Below are positions 19,088-29,443 of a stretch of 64,000 bases of DNA, in pieces. The translations under genes were made by a program, and so were the position numbers. This stretch comes from Flagellimonas marinaquae (lineage in GTDB: Bacteria; Bacteroidota; Bacteroidia; Flavobacteriales; Flavobacteriaceae): NCBI RefSeq assembly GCF_023716465.1, contig NZ_CP092415.1, positions 771,001 to 835,000 on the forward strand, read 5' to 3'. The first letter of the stretch is position 1; the number at the start of each line of letters is the position of its first letter. The notes below the pieces were generated by a model. It ran no database searches and had not been told where the DNA came from. It worked only from the letters and a program-made list of their open reading frames with translations.

Positions 19088-19303
19088 CTAGTATCTATAC
19101 GTAATTCTTGCTTTTGTTAAATCGTATGGACTCATTTCCAACTTTACCTTATCCCCGGGAAGCAACTTAATATAGTGCATCCGCATTTTTCCGGAGATGT
19201 GCGCCGTTACCACGTGCCCGTTTTCCAATTCTACCCTGAACATTGCGTTGGACAATGCTTCAATAATAGTCCCGTCTTGTTCTATTGCTGGCTGCTTTGC
19301 CAT
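19088..19303 (-). CDS. infA: translation initiation factor IF-1
   Basis: 71 residues, a single OB-fold (S1-like) domain: [44 protein letters not shown]. It binds the 30S A site during initiation. It starts three bases after the secY stop in the usual order secY-infA-rpmJ. Confidence 0.97.
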   Translation of the reverse strand: MAKQPAIEQDGTIIEALSNAMFRVELENGHVVTAHISGKMRMHYIKLLPGDKVKLEMSPYDLTKARITYRY

Positions 19304-19306
19304 AAA

Positions 19307-20650
19307 TTATGCTACTTTTCTGTTTTTACCGGTTTTCATTAAGCCATCGTAATGTCGGTTCAACAAATAAGAATTTACTTGCTGTACCGTATCAATAGCT
19401 ACACCTACCATAATCAACAGTGATGTACCTCCATAAAACAATGCCCAACCTGCCTGTACATCCATCAACTTTACCACTACTGCCGGCAATACTGCCAAAA
19501 GTGCCAAAAAGATGGAACCAGGAAATGTAATCAAGGACATTATCTTGTCCAAATAGTTTCCGGTTTCTTTCCCTGGACGAATGCCCGGGATAAAACCACC
19601 ACTTCTTTTCAGATCATCGGCCATTTTGTTCGTAGGCACGGTAATCGCTGTGTAGAAGTAGGTAAATATTATGATCAACACTGCAAACAGTATGTTGTAG
19701 GCCAATCCGAATATATCGGCAAATTGAACCTCCATCCATTGTCCTGCTGCGGTATCGTTAAATGTTCTACCAATTAAACTTGGCGCGAACATAATTGCTT
19801 GTGCAAAGATAATGGGCATTACTCCAGATGCATTCAACTTAAGTGGAATGTACTGACGTGCTCCCATCACGTTCTTTTCGTATCCTCCAGAAGCTGTTCT
19901 TCTTGCGTACTGTACCGGAATCTGCCTTACAGCCATTGTTAAATACACACTGGCCAAGATAACCAAGAACCAAACAATCACCTCTATCAACATAAACATG
20001 ATTCCACCGGTATTGTTGGTTGTTCTTGATACGAATTCCTGTGCAAACGCTTGTGGCAATGTTGCAATGATACCGACCATAATCAACAAGGAGATACCGT
20101 TTCCGATTCCCTTGTCGGTGATTTTCTCACCCAACCACATGGCAAACACACACCCTGTTACCAATATAATAACAGCTGGAACGATAAAATCCAAGCCTTT
20201 ACCCAAAACAAAAGCACTGTCCGGTACACCTAGGGCGCCAAGACCGTACAAATAGGCAGGGGCTTGAACAATACAGATACCGATGGTTAACCAACGGGTA
20301 ATCTGGTTTATGGTTTTTCTACCACTTTCTCCTTCCTTTTGTAGTTTTTGAAGGTAGGGAATCGCTATTCCCATCAACTGCACCACAATGGAAGCGGAGA
20401 TGTAGGGCATAATACCCAAAGCGAACACCGAAGCATTCGCAAAAGCACCACCCGTAAAAGCATTCAGAATACCCAAGATACCATTTTCAGTGTTCGAGGA
20501 TAATTGGGCCAACTGGGCGGTATCAATACCGGGAAGTACAACTTGCGCACCAAATCGGTACACCAACAATAAACCCAATGTTAGGATAATGCGTTGTCTT
20601 AGTTCTTCTATCTTCCAGATATTTGATATGGTCTCAATAAATTTCTTCAT
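19307..20650 (-). CDS. secY: protein translocase subunit SecY
   Basis: 447 residues with ten hydrophobic segments. It forms the inner-membrane channel of the Sec translocon. Recognised by WKIEELRQRIILTLGLLLVYRFGAQVVLPGID at the N-terminus, NQITRWLTIGICIVQA, the ARRTASGGYEKNV cytoplasmic loop, and GIRPGKETGNYLDKIM. It follows rplO in the spc part of the operon. All exported proteins in this window depend on it. Confidence 0.98.
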   Translation of the reverse strand: MKKFIETISNIWKIEELRQRIILTLGLLLVYRFGAQVVLPGIDTAQLAQLSSNTENGILGILNAFTGGAFANASVFALGIMPYISASIVVQLMGIAIPYLQKLQKEGESGRKTINQITRWLTIGICIVQAPAYLYGLGALGVPDSAFVLGKGLDFIVPAVIILVTGCVFAMWLGEKITDKGIGNGISLLIMVGIIATLPQAFAQEFVSRTTNNTGGIMFMLIEVIVWFLVILASVYLTMAVRQIPVQYARRTASGGYEKNVMGARQYIPLKLNASGVMPIIFAQAIMFAPSLIGRTFNDTAAGQWMEVQFADIFGLAYNILFAVLIIIFTYFYTAITVPTNKMADDLKRSGGFIPGIRPGKETGNYLDKIMSLITFPGSIFLALLAVLPAVVVKLMDVQAGWALFYGGTSLLIMVGVAIDTVQQVNSYLLNRHYDGLMKTGKNRKVA

Positions 20651-20660
20651 GCTATAATTC

Positions 20661-21113
20661 TTATAAACTTATTGCTTCACCTCCTGCCGACTCGATAGCA
20701 GCTTTAGCGGAAGCAGTAAATTTATGTACAGATACTTTTAGCGCTGCTTTTAATTCACCATCGCCCAATATCTTTACCAAATCGTTTTTGTGTGCCAATC
20801 CGTTCTCCACAAGAATGTCCAAGGTAACAACATCTTTAATGGTTCCTTTGTCCACCAATTCTTGTAGTTTGCCCAAATTGATCCCTGTGTACTCTTTTCT
20901 GTTGATGTTGGTGAAACCAAACTTGGGTACACGTCTTTGCAATGGCATCTGACCACCTTCGAAACCAATCTTTTTGGAATACCCCGATCTAGACTTGGCT
21001 CCTTTGTGCCCACGTGTTGCAGTTCCTCCTTTACCGGAACCTTCTCCACGTCCTACACGTTTTCCTTCTTTGTGCACAGCGCCATCCGCTGGTTTTAGAT
21101 TATTCAAATCCAT
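20661..21113 (-). CDS. rplO: 50S ribosomal protein L15 (uL15)
   Basis: 150 residues: the Gly/Arg-rich N-terminus ([27 protein letters not shown]) that threads into 23S rRNA, and the C-terminal globular part ending [13 protein letters not shown]. It assembles late in 50S formation. It is located between rpmD and secY. Confidence 0.97.
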   Translation of the reverse strand: MDLNNLKPADGAVHKEGKRVGRGEGSGKGGTATRGHKGAKSRSGYSKKIGFEGGQMPLQRRVPKFGFTNINRKEYTGINLGKLQELVDKGTIKDVVTLDILVENGLAHKNDLVKILGDGELKAALKVSVHKFTASAKAAIESAGGEAISL

Positions 21114-21126
21114 GTGCCTTTATATT

Positions 21127-21306
21127 TTAAGCTTCCTCTGTGGAAACCAAGTGTTTTACCTTATTTACCATTCCAAGGATACTAGGAGTTGCTTCGTGCT
21201 CAACCACCTGTCCGATTTTCTTTAGTCCAAGAGCCTCCAAAGTTCTTTTTTGGTTCTGTGGCTTTTTGATGCCGCTCTTTATTTGTGTAACTTTAATCTT
21301 TGACAT
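21127..21306 (-). CDS. rpmD: 50S ribosomal protein L30 (uL30)
   Basis: 59 residues: ATG at 21306, TAA at 21127-21129. Translation gives [20 protein letters not shown] and continues [18 protein letters not shown], the standard short bacterial L30. It starts 12 bases after the rpsE stop and ends 13 bases before rplO. Confidence 0.96.
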   Translation of the reverse strand: MSKIKVTQIKSGIKKPQNQKRTLEALGLKKIGQVVEHEATPSILGMVNKVKHLVSTEEA

Positions 21307-21318
21307 AATATCCTCTAT

Positions 21319-21843
21319 TTATCCTTTAAAGACTTTTTCCAAAGAAATTCCCCTCTGTTTTGCAACGGTATCCGCACTTCTTAGTTGCAACAATGCATCA
21401 AAAGTAGCTTTTACAACGTTGTGCGGGTTGGAAGAACCTTGGGATTTAGAAAGTACATCCTGTACACCTACAGCTTCCAATACGGCCCTTACAGCTCCAC
21501 CGGCAATTACCCCGGTACCGTGCGATGCAGGCTTAATGAATACTCTAGCTCCACCGAACTTTCCTTTTTGCTCGTGAGGCAGCGTGCCTTTGTTCAATGG
21601 AATACGAACCAAGTTCTTTTTGGCATCCTCGATAGCTTTGGCGATGGCCGTTGCTACTTCTTTGGATTTACCCAAACCATGTCCTACTACTCCGTTTTCA
21701 TCACCAACCACAACAATTGCTGAAAAACCAAAGGCTCTACCACCTTTTGTTACCTTGGTAACCCTTTGTACTCCAACCAAACGGTCTTTCAACTCCAGTC
21801 CACCCGGCTTTACTGTTTCTACGTTTTTGTAATTCTGGTACAT
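21319..21843 (-). CDS. rpsE: 30S ribosomal protein S5 (uS5)
   Basis: 174 residues. The double-stranded-RNA-like N-terminal domain ([31 protein letters not shown]) and the C-terminal domain ([32 protein letters not shown]) are intact. It lines the mRNA entry channel and takes part in decoding fidelity. Spectinomycin-contact region [10 protein letters not shown] looks wild-type. Confidence 0.97.
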   Translation of the reverse strand: MYQNYKNVETVKPGGLELKDRLVGVQRVTKVTKGGRAFGFSAIVVVGDENGVVGHGLGKSKEVATAIAKAIEDAKKNLVRIPLNKGTLPHEQKGKFGGARVFIKPASHGTGVIAGGAVRAVLEAVGVQDVLSKSQGSSNPHNVVKATFDALLQLRSADTVAKQRGISLEKVFKG

Positions 21844-21849
21844 AGTTTA

Positions 21850-22203
21850 TTAAAATTTTAGTCCGGCTTCCCTAGCTCCTTCAGCCAATGATTTTACTCT
21901 TCCGTGATATAGGTTTCCTCCCCTATCAAAAGCAACAGTTTCAACACCTAGCTTAAGAGCCTTTTCGGCTATGGCCTTACCCACGTTGGTCGCTACTTCG
22001 GACTTGGTTCCCTTGGCATCGACATCTTTATCCCTGGATGAAGCTGCCGCCAAAGTTACACCTTTATTGTCGTCAATCAACTGGGCGTATATTTCTTTAT
22101 TGCTTCTGAATACAGACAACCTTGGTCTTGCTTCAGTTCCGAAGGAAACTTTTCGTATTCTTCTTCGGATGCGTAATTTTCTTTCAGTCTTAGATAATCC
22201 CAT
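21850..22203 (-). CDS. rplR: 50S ribosomal protein L18 (uL18)
   Basis: 117 residues, binds 5S rRNA. Start [22 protein letters not shown], middle [19 protein letters not shown], end [19 protein letters not shown]. It starts 11 bases after the rplF stop. Confidence 0.97.
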   Translation of the reverse strand: MGLSKTERKLRIRRRIRKVSFGTEARPRLSVFRSNKEIYAQLIDDNKGVTLAAASSRDKDVDAKGTKSEVATNVGKAIAEKALKLGVETVAFDRGGNLYHGRVKSLAEGAREAGLKF

Positions 22204-22214
22204 AGTCTTAATTA

Positions 22215-22757
22215 TTAAGCTGATTTACCTGCTTTTCTTCTTAATTGCTCACCTACAAACTTCACTCCTTTTCCTTTGTAAGGTTCTGGCTTACGGAAAG
22301 ATCTGATCTTGGCGGCCACCTGACCTACCAATTGCTTGTCGTGAGATGTTAGTTTTACAATAGGGTTTTTCCCTTTTTCGGAGATGGTCTCGATCTTTAC
22401 TTCGGGAGCAATGTCCAGAACAATGTTATGAGAGAATCCGAGTGCCAAATCCAATTTTTGTCCTTGGTTGCTGGCTCTGTAACCAACGCCTACAAGTTCC
22501 AATTCCTTGGTCCATCCATTGGAAACACCTTCTACCATATTATTGATAAGAGCTCGGTATAAACCATGTTTTGATTTATGATCTTTGTCGTCGGAGGCTC
22601 TTTCTAAAACAACACTTCCGTCCTCGACTTTGATGTCGATTCCCGAAAATTCTTGTGTAAGCTCACCCATTTTACCTTTTACAGTAACCGTGGAATCTTT
22701 CACTTCTACAGTGACTCCATCAGGAATGTTTACTGGACTGTTACCTATTCTAGACAT
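22215..22757 (-). CDS. rplF: 50S ribosomal protein L6 (uL6)
   Basis: 180 residues in two duplicated alpha/beta domains: [19 protein letters not shown] at the N-terminus, and [26 protein letters not shown] at the C-terminus. It lies near the sarcin-ricin loop and factor-binding site of the 50S subunit. It is adjacent to rpsH. Confidence 0.97.
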   Translation of the reverse strand: MSRIGNSPVNIPDGVTVEVKDSTVTVKGKMGELTQEFSGIDIKVEDGSVVLERASDDKDHKSKHGLYRALINNMVEGVSNGWTKELELVGVGYRASNQGQKLDLALGFSHNIVLDIAPEVKIETISEKGKNPIVKLTSHDKQLVGQVAAKIRSFRKPEPYKGKGVKFVGEQLRRKAGKSA

Positions 22758-22776
22758 TTTTCTTCTCTTTTCTCAA

Positions 22777-23175
22777 TTAATATACGTAGCACAATACTTC
22801 ACCACCTACGTTCTCCTGTTGGGCCTGCTTGCTTGTCATAACACCATGTGATGTTGATACAATGGCAATTCCCAATCCGTTCAGAACTCTAGGTAAATCG
22901 TTAGAGCCTGAATACTTTCGCAGACCGGGCTTACTTACCCTCTGCAATTTTTTTATGATGGGTTCTTTGGTCAACTTGTCGTACTTAAGGGCTATTTTAA
23001 TGTTCCCTTGTACTTTATTGTCCTCGAACTTATAGCTCAAAATATATCCTTGATCGAACAATATTTTGGTAATCTGTCTCTTTAGATTGGAACCTGGGAT
23101 ATCTACAACCCTATGACCTGCCTTGTTGGCATTTCTCAATCTGGTCAAATAATCTGAAATTGGATCTGTAAGCAT
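22777..23175 (-). CDS. rpsH: 30S ribosomal protein S8 (uS8)
   Basis: 132 residues: TDPISDYLTRLRNANKAGH start and GIAIVSTSHGVMTSKQAQQENVGGEVLCYVY end, which is the RNA-binding C-terminal domain. uS8 binds the central domain of 16S rRNA. In E. coli it represses the spc operon; no such site was identified here. Confidence 0.97.
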   Translation of the reverse strand: MLTDPISDYLTRLRNANKAGHRVVDIPGSNLKRQITKILFDQGYILSYKFEDNKVQGNIKIALKYDKLTKEPIIKKLQRVSKPGLRKYSGSNDLPRVLNGLGIAIVSTSHGVMTSKQAQQENVGGEVLCYVY

Positions 23176-23193
23176 TTCTTTTCTTTATCTAAA

Positions 23194-23463
23194 TTACCAA
23201 CTTGCCTTTTTAACTCCTGGAATTAGACCTTTATTGGCCATTTCCCTGAACATAACCCTAGATATACCGAAGGTTCTCATGTAACCACGTGGTCTACCAG
23301 TTAGTTTACAACGGTTTCTCATACGAACAGGAGAAGCATTCTTTGGCAACTTTTGCAAAGCCTCATAATCTCCCGCTTCTTTTAGAGCCTTTCTTTTCTC
23401 GGCGTATTTTTCTACCATTTTAGCCCTTTTTCTCTCGCGGGCTTTCATTGATTCCTTGGCCAT
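23194..23463 (-). CDS. rpsN: 30S ribosomal protein S14 (uS14), zinc-free long form
   Basis: 89 residues. The end [31 protein letters not shown] identifies it. Only one Cys is present, so it lacks the CxxC-CxxC zinc site and belongs to the longer C-minus type. It starts one base after the rplE stop. Confidence 0.97.
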   Translation of the reverse strand: MAKESMKARERKRAKMVEKYAEKRKALKEAGDYEALQKLPKNASPVRMRNRCKLTGRPRGYMRTFGISRVMFREMANKGLIPGVKKASW

Positions 23464-23464
23464 T

Positions 23465-24016
23465 CTAGTTCTTTTTAAAGGGTACTCCCAGTTCGGTTAA
23501 CAATGATTTTGCTTCTTTATCAGTTTCAGCGGAGGTCACAAACGTGATGTCCATCCCATTGATCCTGTTAATTCTGTCGATATTGATTTCTGGAAAGATG
23601 ATTTGCTCGGTAACTCCCAAATTGTAGTTACCTCTACCGTCGAAACCTGTGGCTTTAACTCCAGAGAAATCACGCACCCTTGGAAGGGCACTTGTGATCA
23701 ATCTATCCAAAAATTCGTACATGCGTTCTCCTCTAAGGGTTACTTTGGCCCCGATCGGCATACCTTTTCTTAATTTAAAGGTAGCCACATCCTTTTTGGA
23801 TAGGGTCGCAACCGCTTTCTGACCTGTAATATTGGTCAACTCGTCCACAGCGTGATCGATTAGTTTTTTATCGGAAACAGCAGCACCTACTCCTCGGCTA
23901 ACCACTATTTTCTGCAACTTGGGAACTTGCATTACATTTTTGTAACCAAATTCTTCGGTCAGCGCCTTGATCACGCGCTCCTTGTATTCTTGCTTTAATC
24001 TTGGAATGTAACTCAT
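23465..24016 (-). CDS. rplE: 50S ribosomal protein L5 (uL5)
   Basis: 183 residues, binds 5S rRNA and contacts the P-site tRNA. Recognised by [50 protein letters not shown], and the C-terminal [32 protein letters not shown]. It starts two bases after the rplX stop. Confidence 0.97.
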   Translation of the reverse strand: MSYIPRLKQEYKERVIKALTEEFGYKNVMQVPKLQKIVVSRGVGAAVSDKKLIDHAVDELTNITGQKAVATLSKKDVATFKLRKGMPIGAKVTLRGERMYEFLDRLITSALPRVRDFSGVKATGFDGRGNYNLGVTEQIIFPEINIDRINRINGMDITFVTSAETDKEAKSLLTELGVPFKKN

Positions 24017-24018
24017 GA

Positions 24019-24330
24019 CTAAATTACTTCATTGGATTTTTTGGAAAACCTTACTTTTTTCCCGTCCCTTACTTCGTACCCAACACGAGTTGCCTCGCCA
24101 GATTTTGGGTCGATCAAGGAAAGATTGGAAATGTGTATAGGGGCCTCCTTTTTTGTTATGCCTCCTTGAGGGTTGTTCGCACTTGGCTTTTCGTGCTTGG
24201 ACACCTCGTTGATGCCTTCTACGATAGCCTTGTTCTTTTCACGGTCTACTTTAAGTACTTTACCTTCGCTGCCTTTGTGGTCTCCCGCAATGACTTTTAC
24301 CGTATCCCCTGTTTTTATTTTCAACTTCAT
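24019..24330 (-). CDS. rplX: 50S ribosomal protein L24 (uL24)
   Basis: 103 residues from the ATG at 24330 ([20 protein letters not shown]). An in-frame upstream start would overlap rplN and add unlikely residues. The KOW motif [24 protein letters not shown] is at the N-terminus. It is an early 50S assembly initiator near the polypeptide exit tunnel. Confidence 0.96.
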   Translation of the reverse strand: MKLKIKTGDTVKVIAGDHKGSEGKVLKVDREKNKAIVEGINEVSKHEKPSANNPQGGITKKEAPIHISNLSLIDPKSGEATRVGYEVRDGKKVRFSKKSNEVI

Positions 24331-24346
24331 CTTTCTGATATTTCTT

Positions 24347-24715
24347 TTATAGCACTTCAGGCGCCAATGAAACAATCTTCATGAATTGTCTGTCCCTCAA
24401 TTCTCTTGCGACAGGACCAAATACACGAGTTCCTCTCATCTCCCCAGTTGGGTTCAACAATACACATGCGTTATCGTCGAAACGGATGTAAGAACCGTCA
24501 GGCCTTCTCACTTCTTTCTTGGTTCTAACAACAACTGCTGTAGAAACAGAACCTTTTTTTACAGTACCGTTTGGAGTAGCCTCTTTTACGGTAACAACAA
24601 TTTTGTCACCCAAAGAAGCATATCTTCTTTTTGTTCCTCCTAGTACGCGGATGGTCAAAACTTCTTTTGCACCGGTATTGTCCGCAACTCTTAATCTTGA
24701 TTCTTGCTGTACCAT
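24347..24715 (-). CDS. rplN: 50S ribosomal protein L14 (uL14)
   Basis: 122 residues: [20 protein letters not shown] at the start, [22 protein letters not shown], and [24 protein letters not shown] at the end. It forms an intersubunit bridge with the 30S subunit and is the binding site of ribosome-silencing factor RsfS. Confidence 0.97.
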   Translation of the reverse strand: MVQQESRLRVADNTGAKEVLTIRVLGGTKRRYASLGDKIVVTVKEATPNGTVKKGSVSTAVVVRTKKEVRRPDGSYIRFDDNACVLLNPTGEMRGTRVFGPVARELRDRQFMKIVSLAPEVL

Positions 24716-24717
24716 AA

Positions 24718-24975
24718 TTATTTAGCTCTTTCTAGGATTTCTACCAACCTCCAGCATTTTGTTTTGCTCAATGGTCGTGTTTCCATTATTTTAACGGTAT
24801 CACCTTCGTTGCAATCGTTCTTCTCGTCGTGCGCAACATATTTTTTGGTCTTCAGAACGAACTTCCCGTACATGGGGTGCTTCACTCTTTTTACCTCAGA
24901 AACCACTATCGATTTCTCCATTTTGTTGCTGGTAACAACGCCTATTCTTTCTTTTCTTAAATTTCTGTTTTCCAT
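24718..24975 (-). CDS. rpsQ: 30S ribosomal protein S17 (uS17)
   Basis: 85 residues, OB fold: [73 protein letters not shown]. It is a primary 16S binder. It lies two bases from rplN. Confidence 0.97.
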   Translation of the reverse strand: MENRNLRKERIGVVTSNKMEKSIVVSEVKRVKHPMYGKFVLKTKKYVAHDEKNDCNEGDTVKIMETRPLSKTKCWRLVEILERAK

Positions 24976-24988
24976 AAGGCAGAACCGA

Positions 24989-25180
24989 TTATTGTAATTC
25001 CCTTTTAGTTAATTCAGTTGCAAGTCTTGCTACCGTCCTTCTAGTCTTCCTGATCTGTAAAGGATTTTCCAAAGGCGTAACGGCATGGGCCATCTTAAGA
25101 TCGGCGTGTTGTTTTTTGAACTCGGCCAATCTCTCCTTTAGCTCTTCAATTGAAAGTTCTTTTATTTCTGATTGTCTCAT
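24989..25180 (-). CDS. rpmC: 50S ribosomal protein L29 (uL29)
   Basis: 63 residues from the ATG at 25180 ([20 protein letters not shown]), preferred to a start four codons upstream. The helical hairpin ends [17 protein letters not shown]. It sits near the exit tunnel and is part of the trigger-factor/SRP docking area. Confidence 0.95.
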   Translation of the reverse strand: MRQSEIKELSIEELKERLAEFKKQHADLKMAHAVTPLENPLQIRKTRRTVARLATELTKRELQ

Positions 25181-25199
25181 CTTTCTTCTCAATTAAAAA

Positions 25200-25619
25200 T
25201 TAGGCGGAATAATCCCTTGCTACAACAAACTTGGTCTTCACCGGAAGTTTCTGTGCCGCAAGCCTTAAGGCTTCCTGGGCAATCTCCTTTGGTACACCGG
25301 CAACCTCGAACATGATTCTACCCGGCTTTACCACGGCTACCCAATATTCCGGAGCACCTTTACCTTTACCCATACGAACCTCAAGAGGTTTTTTGGTGAT
25401 GGGCTTGTCCGGGAATATTTTGATCCACAACTGACCTTGTCTCTTCATGTATCTTGTCGCAGCGATACGCGCAGCCTCTATCTGACGGGAAGTAATGAAG
25501 TGTGAATCCATGGACTTGATACCGAACATTCCATTGGAAAGTTGGTGTCCTCTCTGGGAGTTACCCTTCATACGCCCTTTCTGGGCCTTACGAAATTTTG
25601 TTCTTTTTGGCTGTAACAT
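25200..25619 (-). CDS. rplP: 50S ribosomal protein L16 (uL16)
   Basis: 139 residues: [20 protein letters not shown] start, [23 protein letters not shown], and [26 protein letters not shown]. It organises the A site of the 50S subunit. The spacing to rpsC is 20 bases. Confidence 0.97.
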   Translation of the reverse strand: MLQPKRTKFRKAQKGRMKGNSQRGHQLSNGMFGIKSMDSHFITSRQIEAARIAATRYMKRQGQLWIKIFPDKPITKKPLEVRMGKGKGAPEYWVAVVKPGRIMFEVAGVPKEIAQEALRLAAQKLPVKTKFVVARDYSA

Positions 25620-25639
25620 TTTACCTTACTTTATCTTAA

Positions 25640-26350
25640 TTACTTTCTACGACGGGATTTCTTGTTATCCTTGCCGCCTTTTCCTTGACTTTTGCTCAAT
25701 CCTACAAGTGGTGAAAGCTCTCTTTTTCCATACACCTCTCCTTTCATGATCCAAACTTTGATACCCAATCTACCATAAGTAGTATGAGCTTCGTGCAAAG
25801 CGTAGTCCACATCTGCACGGAAAGTAGACAATGGAATTCTTCCTTCTTTGTAGGACTCGGAACGTGCCATTTCTGCACCGTTCAATCGTCCGGAAATCTG
25901 AATCTTGATACCTTCGGCATTCATACGCATTGCTGCGGCGATCGCCATTTTAATGGCTCTCCTGTATGAAATTCTGCTCTCGATCTGTCTTGCAACACTG
26001 GCAGCGACCAAATTTGCATCAAGCTCAGGTCTCTTTATTTCGTGTATATTGATCTGAACTTCCTTATTCGTGATCTTCTTAAGCTCTTCCTTAAGTTTAT
26101 CTACCTCTTGACCTCCTTTACCGATTATGATACCAGGTCTGGACGTGGTAATGGTAATCGTGATCAATTTTAAGGTTCTCTCAATTATAATCCTTGATAC
26201 ACTGGCTTTGGCCAAACGCGCATAAAGGTATTTTCTGATCTTGTCGTCTTCAGCCAGTTTATCGCCATAATCATTTCCTCCGTACCAGTTGGATTCCCAT
26301 CCTCTGATAATTCCTAAGCGATTTCCTATTGGATTGGTCTTCTGTCCCAT
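25640..26350 (-). CDS. rpsC: 30S ribosomal protein S3 (uS3)
   Basis: 236 residues with a type II KH domain ([21 protein letters not shown]) and a C-terminal S3 domain ([25 protein letters not shown]). A basic tail ([13 protein letters not shown]) ends the protein. It lies at the mRNA entry channel. Confidence 0.97.
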   Translation of the reverse strand: MGQKTNPIGNRLGIIRGWESNWYGGNDYGDKLAEDDKIRKYLYARLAKASVSRIIIERTLKLITITITTSRPGIIIGKGGQEVDKLKEELKKITNKEVQINIHEIKRPELDANLVAASVARQIESRISYRRAIKMAIAAAMRMNAEGIKIQISGRLNGAEMARSESYKEGRIPLSTFRADVDYALHEAHTTYGRLGIKVWIMKGEVYGKRELSPLVGLSKSQGKGGKDNKKSRRRK

Positions 26351-26359
26351 ATTATTCTT

Positions 26360-26767
26360 CTAGCTTTGAACGTTGTTATTGGCCTCCAAGATCATGGTTA
26401 CATGATTGGAACGCTTTCTAATTCTATGTGCCCTACCTTGCGGAGCTGGTCTCAATCGCTTCAACATGGTTCCCCCATCTACACGGATCTCTTTAATATA
26501 AAGATCCGCAGCTTCGATATCGGCACCTTCATTTTTAGCTTCCCAGTTTGCAATCGCAGAAAGTAAAAGCTTTTCCAATTTTCTGGATGCCTCTTTAGGG
26601 TTAAACCTTAAGGTTGCCAAGGCCATCTCAATTTGCTTACCTCTTACCAAGTCAGCGACCAAACGCATTTTTCTTGGAGAAGTTGGGCAATTGTTAAGCT
26701 TTGCAATAGCAAGTTGCTTTTTTTCTTCTTTTAACCTTTCGGCCATTTGTCTTTTACGAACTCCCAT
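26360..26767 (-). CDS. rplV: 50S ribosomal protein L22 (uL22)
   Basis: 135 residues: NCPTSPRKMRLVADLVRGKQI start of the domain, YIKEIRVDGGTMLKRLRPAPQGRAHRIRKRSNHVTMILE as the extended hairpin reaching the exit tunnel. The first 20 residues are a charged extension (MAERLKEEKKQLAIAKL). No macrolide-resistance-type deletion is visible in the hairpin. Confidence 0.97.
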   Translation of the reverse strand: MGVRKRQMAERLKEEKKQLAIAKLNNCPTSPRKMRLVADLVRGKQIEMALATLRFNPKEASRKLEKLLLSAIANWEAKNEGADIEAADLYIKEIRVDGGTMLKRLRPAPQGRAHRIRKRSNHVTMILEANNNVQS

Positions 26768-26774
26768 AGCTTAC

Positions 26775-27053
26775 TTACTTTTTACCTTTGTTTTTAGCCC
26801 CTGCATGACCTCTAAATGATCTTGTAGGTGAAAATTCCCCTAATTTGTGACCCACCATGTTCTCGGTTACAAATACAGGAACAAATTGTCTCCCATTGTG
26901 TACCGCGATGGTCTGCCCAACAAAGTCCGGCGTTATCATAGAGGCCCTAGACCACGTTTTGATAACTGATTTCTTACCTGATTCTATATTGGCCTGGACT
27001 TTTTTCTCCAGACTAAAATGAACGTATGGTCCTTTTTTTAACGAACGTGCCAT
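26775..27053 (-). CDS. rpsS: 30S ribosomal protein S19 (uS19)
   Basis: 92 residues: [65 protein letters not shown]. It is located in the 30S head next to uS13. Seven bases separate it from rplV. Confidence 0.97.
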   Translation of the reverse strand: MARSLKKGPYVHFSLEKKVQANIESGKKSVIKTWSRASMITPDFVGQTIAVHNGRQFVPVFVTENMVGHKLGEFSPTRSFRGHAGAKNKGKK

Positions 27054-27064
27054 TTACTTTTCTT

Positions 27065-27889
27065 TTATTTCTTTCTACGTTCTATGATATATCTATTGGT
27101 GTCCTTGGTCTTGGAACGAGTTCTAAATCCTTTTGCAGGAATACCGTTCTTAGATCTTGGATGACCTCCTGAAGCTCTACCTTCACCACCTCCCATTGGG
27201 TGATCCACAGGGTTCATAGCTACTGGTCTGGTTCTTGGTCTTCTACCCAACCATCTGCTTCTACCAGCTTTACCGGAGACAAGCAATTGGTGGTCGGAGT
27301 TGGAAACTGCACCGATGGTAGCCAAACAAGTAGCCAACACCATTCTAGTTTCCCCCGAAGGCAATTTAAGGGTTACAAACTTACCGTCTTTTGCCATCAA
27401 CTGAGCAAATGTACCTGCGCTACGAGCCATAATAGCTCCTTGACCAGGCCTTAACTCTATACAAGAGACAATAGTACCCAAAGGAACCTCACTCAAAGGA
27501 AGTGCATTTCCTATTTCAGGTGCAGATCCAGTACCAGACTGGATTTTTTGCCCAACCTGCATACCATTTTGCGCCACTACATACCTTTTCTCTCCATCCT
27601 TGTATTCTACCAAGGCGATAAACGCAGTTCTATTGGGATCATATTGTATAGACACCACAGTGGCCTCTACACCTTGCTTATCCCTTTTGAAATCGATGAT
27701 TCGATATCTTCTCTTATGACCACCACCTCTGTGACGCATGGTCATTTTTCCTTGACTGTTCCTACCACCTGACTTTTTTAACGGAGCAAGCAAGCTTTTC
27801 TCCGGCTTATCAGTAGTAATCGCGTCAAATCCGTTTACTACTCTAAAACGCTGCCCAGGGGTTATCGGTTTTAATTTTCTAACTGACAT
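27065..27889 (-). CDS. rplB: 50S ribosomal protein L2 (uL2)
   Basis: 274 residues, needed for subunit joining and peptidyl-transferase centre architecture. The conserved [20 protein letters not shown] block and the C-terminal [24 protein letters not shown] with the functionally important His are intact. Confidence 0.98.
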   Translation of the reverse strand: MSVRKLKPITPGQRFRVVNGFDAITTDKPEKSLLAPLKKSGGRNSQGKMTMRHRGGGHKRRYRIIDFKRDKQGVEATVVSIQYDPNRTAFIALVEYKDGEKRYVVAQNGMQVGQKIQSGTGSAPEIGNALPLSEVPLGTIVSCIELRPGQGAIMARSAGTFAQLMAKDGKFVTLKLPSGETRMVLATCLATIGAVSNSDHQLLVSGKAGRSRWLGRRPRTRPVAMNPVDHPMGGGEGRASGGHPRSKNGIPAKGFRTRSKTKDTNRYIIERRKK

Positions 27890-27898
27890 TTCTCGTCT

Positions 27899-28189
27899 TT
27901 ATAGATTACTGTAAAAATCAATAATATCGCCTTCAGCCACATCAACAATTGCCTTTTTCCTAACATTTGTCTTACCGTGCTGAATTCCGGTTTTTGTATA
28001 ACGACTCTTACGCGTTGGACCATAAATCATGGTTCTTACCTTTTCAACAGAAACACCATAAGTAGCTTCTACAGCTTCCTTGATCTCCAACTTATTGGCT
28101 TTCGGATCAACATAGAAACCATAGCGATTGAAAAGCTCGCTGTCAGCGGTCATTTTCTCCGTAATTATCGGTTTTATCAACACACTCAT
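27899..28189 (-). CDS. rplW: 50S ribosomal protein L23 (uL23)
   Basis: 96 residues: LIKPIITEKMTADSELFNRYGFYVDPKANKLEIKEAVEATYGVSVEKVRTM. It is the ribosome docking site for trigger factor and SRP at the exit tunnel. It starts nine bases before rplB. Confidence 0.97.
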   Translation of the reverse strand: MSVLIKPIITEKMTADSELFNRYGFYVDPKANKLEIKEAVEATYGVSVEKVRTMIYGPTRKSRYTKTGIQHGKTNVRKKAIVDVAEGDIIDFYSNL

Positions 28190-28196
28190 GATTCTC

Positions 28197-28826
28197 TTAT
28201 TTCTTTAGGTTCGATTCAATTCCTTCCAAAGCGCTTTCGGTCAACACCAAACTAGTTGCATTAACTATTTTGTAAGTGTTTAATTCTGAGCCTGTTACGA
28301 CTTCAGAGCGCTCCAAATTACGCGACGACAAATATACGTTATTATTTGTATCGCCCAACACTATAAGGGACTTTTTCTTTTCTATCCCCAAGGAAGACAA
28401 GAAATTAACGAAGTCCTTGGTCTTTGGAGCTTCAAAACTGAAGTCCTCCACAACCACCAAGGATTGCTCTTTAGACTTCATGCTCAAGGCCGATTTTCTG
28501 GCCAATCGCTTCATGTTCTTGTTCAACTTTTGGGTATAATCCTTTGGTCTTGGACCAAAAATCCTACCACCACCCCTAAAAACAGGTGATTTGATACTGC
28601 CCGCCCTTGCGGTACCGGTACCTTTTTGTTTTTTGATCTTTCTGGTACTACCAGCGATTTCGGCTCTCTCCTTGGCTTTGTGCGTTCCTTGCCTTTGATG
28701 GGCCAAGTACTGCTTAACATCCAAATAAATAGCGTGCTCGTTAGGCTCTATCGCGAAAACATCGTCAGAAAGCTCTACCTTTCTACCTGTTTCTTTTCCG
28801 TTGATATCTAATACTGCAACCTTCAT
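28197..28826 (-). CDS. rplD: 50S ribosomal protein L4 (uL4)
   Basis: 209 residues: [60 protein letters not shown] contains the loop that reaches the exit tunnel. It overlaps the rplC stop by one base, indicating coupled translation. uL4 is the known autoregulator of the S10 operon in gamma-proteobacteria. The structured region upstream of rplC is a candidate target (inference). Confidence 0.97.
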   Translation of the reverse strand: MKVAVLDINGKETGRKVELSDDVFAIEPNEHAIYLDVKQYLAHQRQGTHKAKERAEIAGSTRKIKKQKGTGTARAGSIKSPVFRGGGRIFGPRPKDYTQKLNKNMKRLARKSALSMKSKEQSLVVVEDFSFEAPKTKDFVNFLSSLGIEKKKSLIVLGDTNNNVYLSSRNLERSEVVTGSELNTYKIVNATSLVLTESALEGIESNLKK

Positions 28827-29443
28827 TACTTCTCAATTGTTACGTAAGCATTCTTATGACCTGGAACACATCCTTTGACAACCAAAAGATTTTTCTCAGG
28901 AACCACTTTCAATACTCTCAAGTTTTGAACTGTCACTCTTTCACCACCCATTCTACCGGCCATACGAAGACCTTTAACAACTTTAGAAGGGTAAGATGCC
29001 GCACCGATGGAACCTGGAGCCCTCAATCTATTGTGCTGACCGTGTGTCGCTTGTCCAACTCCACCAAAACCATGACGTTTTACAACACCTTGGAATCCTT
29101 TTCCTTTGGATGTACCGATTACATCCACAAATTCACCTTCCACAAATAGATCGACACCTACAGTATCACCTAATTTGTATTCACCTTCAAATCCTTGGAA
29201 CTCAACGACTTTTTTCTTAGGAGAAGTACCTGCTTTCTTGTAGTGACCTGTTTCGGCCTTGTTAGCACGTTTTTCTGCCTTGTCATCGAAACCTAATTGA
29301 AGGGCTTTGTACCCGTCCACCTCTTCGGTTCTGACTTGGGTAACCACGCATGGCCCAGCTTCTAGCACGGTACATGGAATATTTTTTCCATTCTCGTCGA
29401 AAATGCTGGTCATACCGATTTTTCTACCTATTAACCCAGACAT
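28826..29443 (-). CDS. rplC: 50S ribosomal protein L3 (uL3)
   Basis: 205 residues: [36 protein letters not shown], then [37 protein letters not shown] reaching the peptidyl-transferase centre. It is an early assembly protein. A 165-base structured gap separates it from rpsJ, the largest gap in the ribosomal block. Confidence 0.97.
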   Translation of the reverse strand: MSGLIGRKIGMTSIFDENGKNIPCTVLEAGPCVVTQVRTEEVDGYKALQLGFDDKAEKRANKAETGHYKKAGTSPKKKVVEFQGFEGEYKLGDTVGVDLFVEGEFVDVIGTSKGKGFQGVVKRHGFGGVGQATHGQHNRLRAPGSIGAASYPSKVVKGLRMAGRMGGERVTVQNLRVLKVVPEKNLLVVKGCVPGHKNAYVTIEK

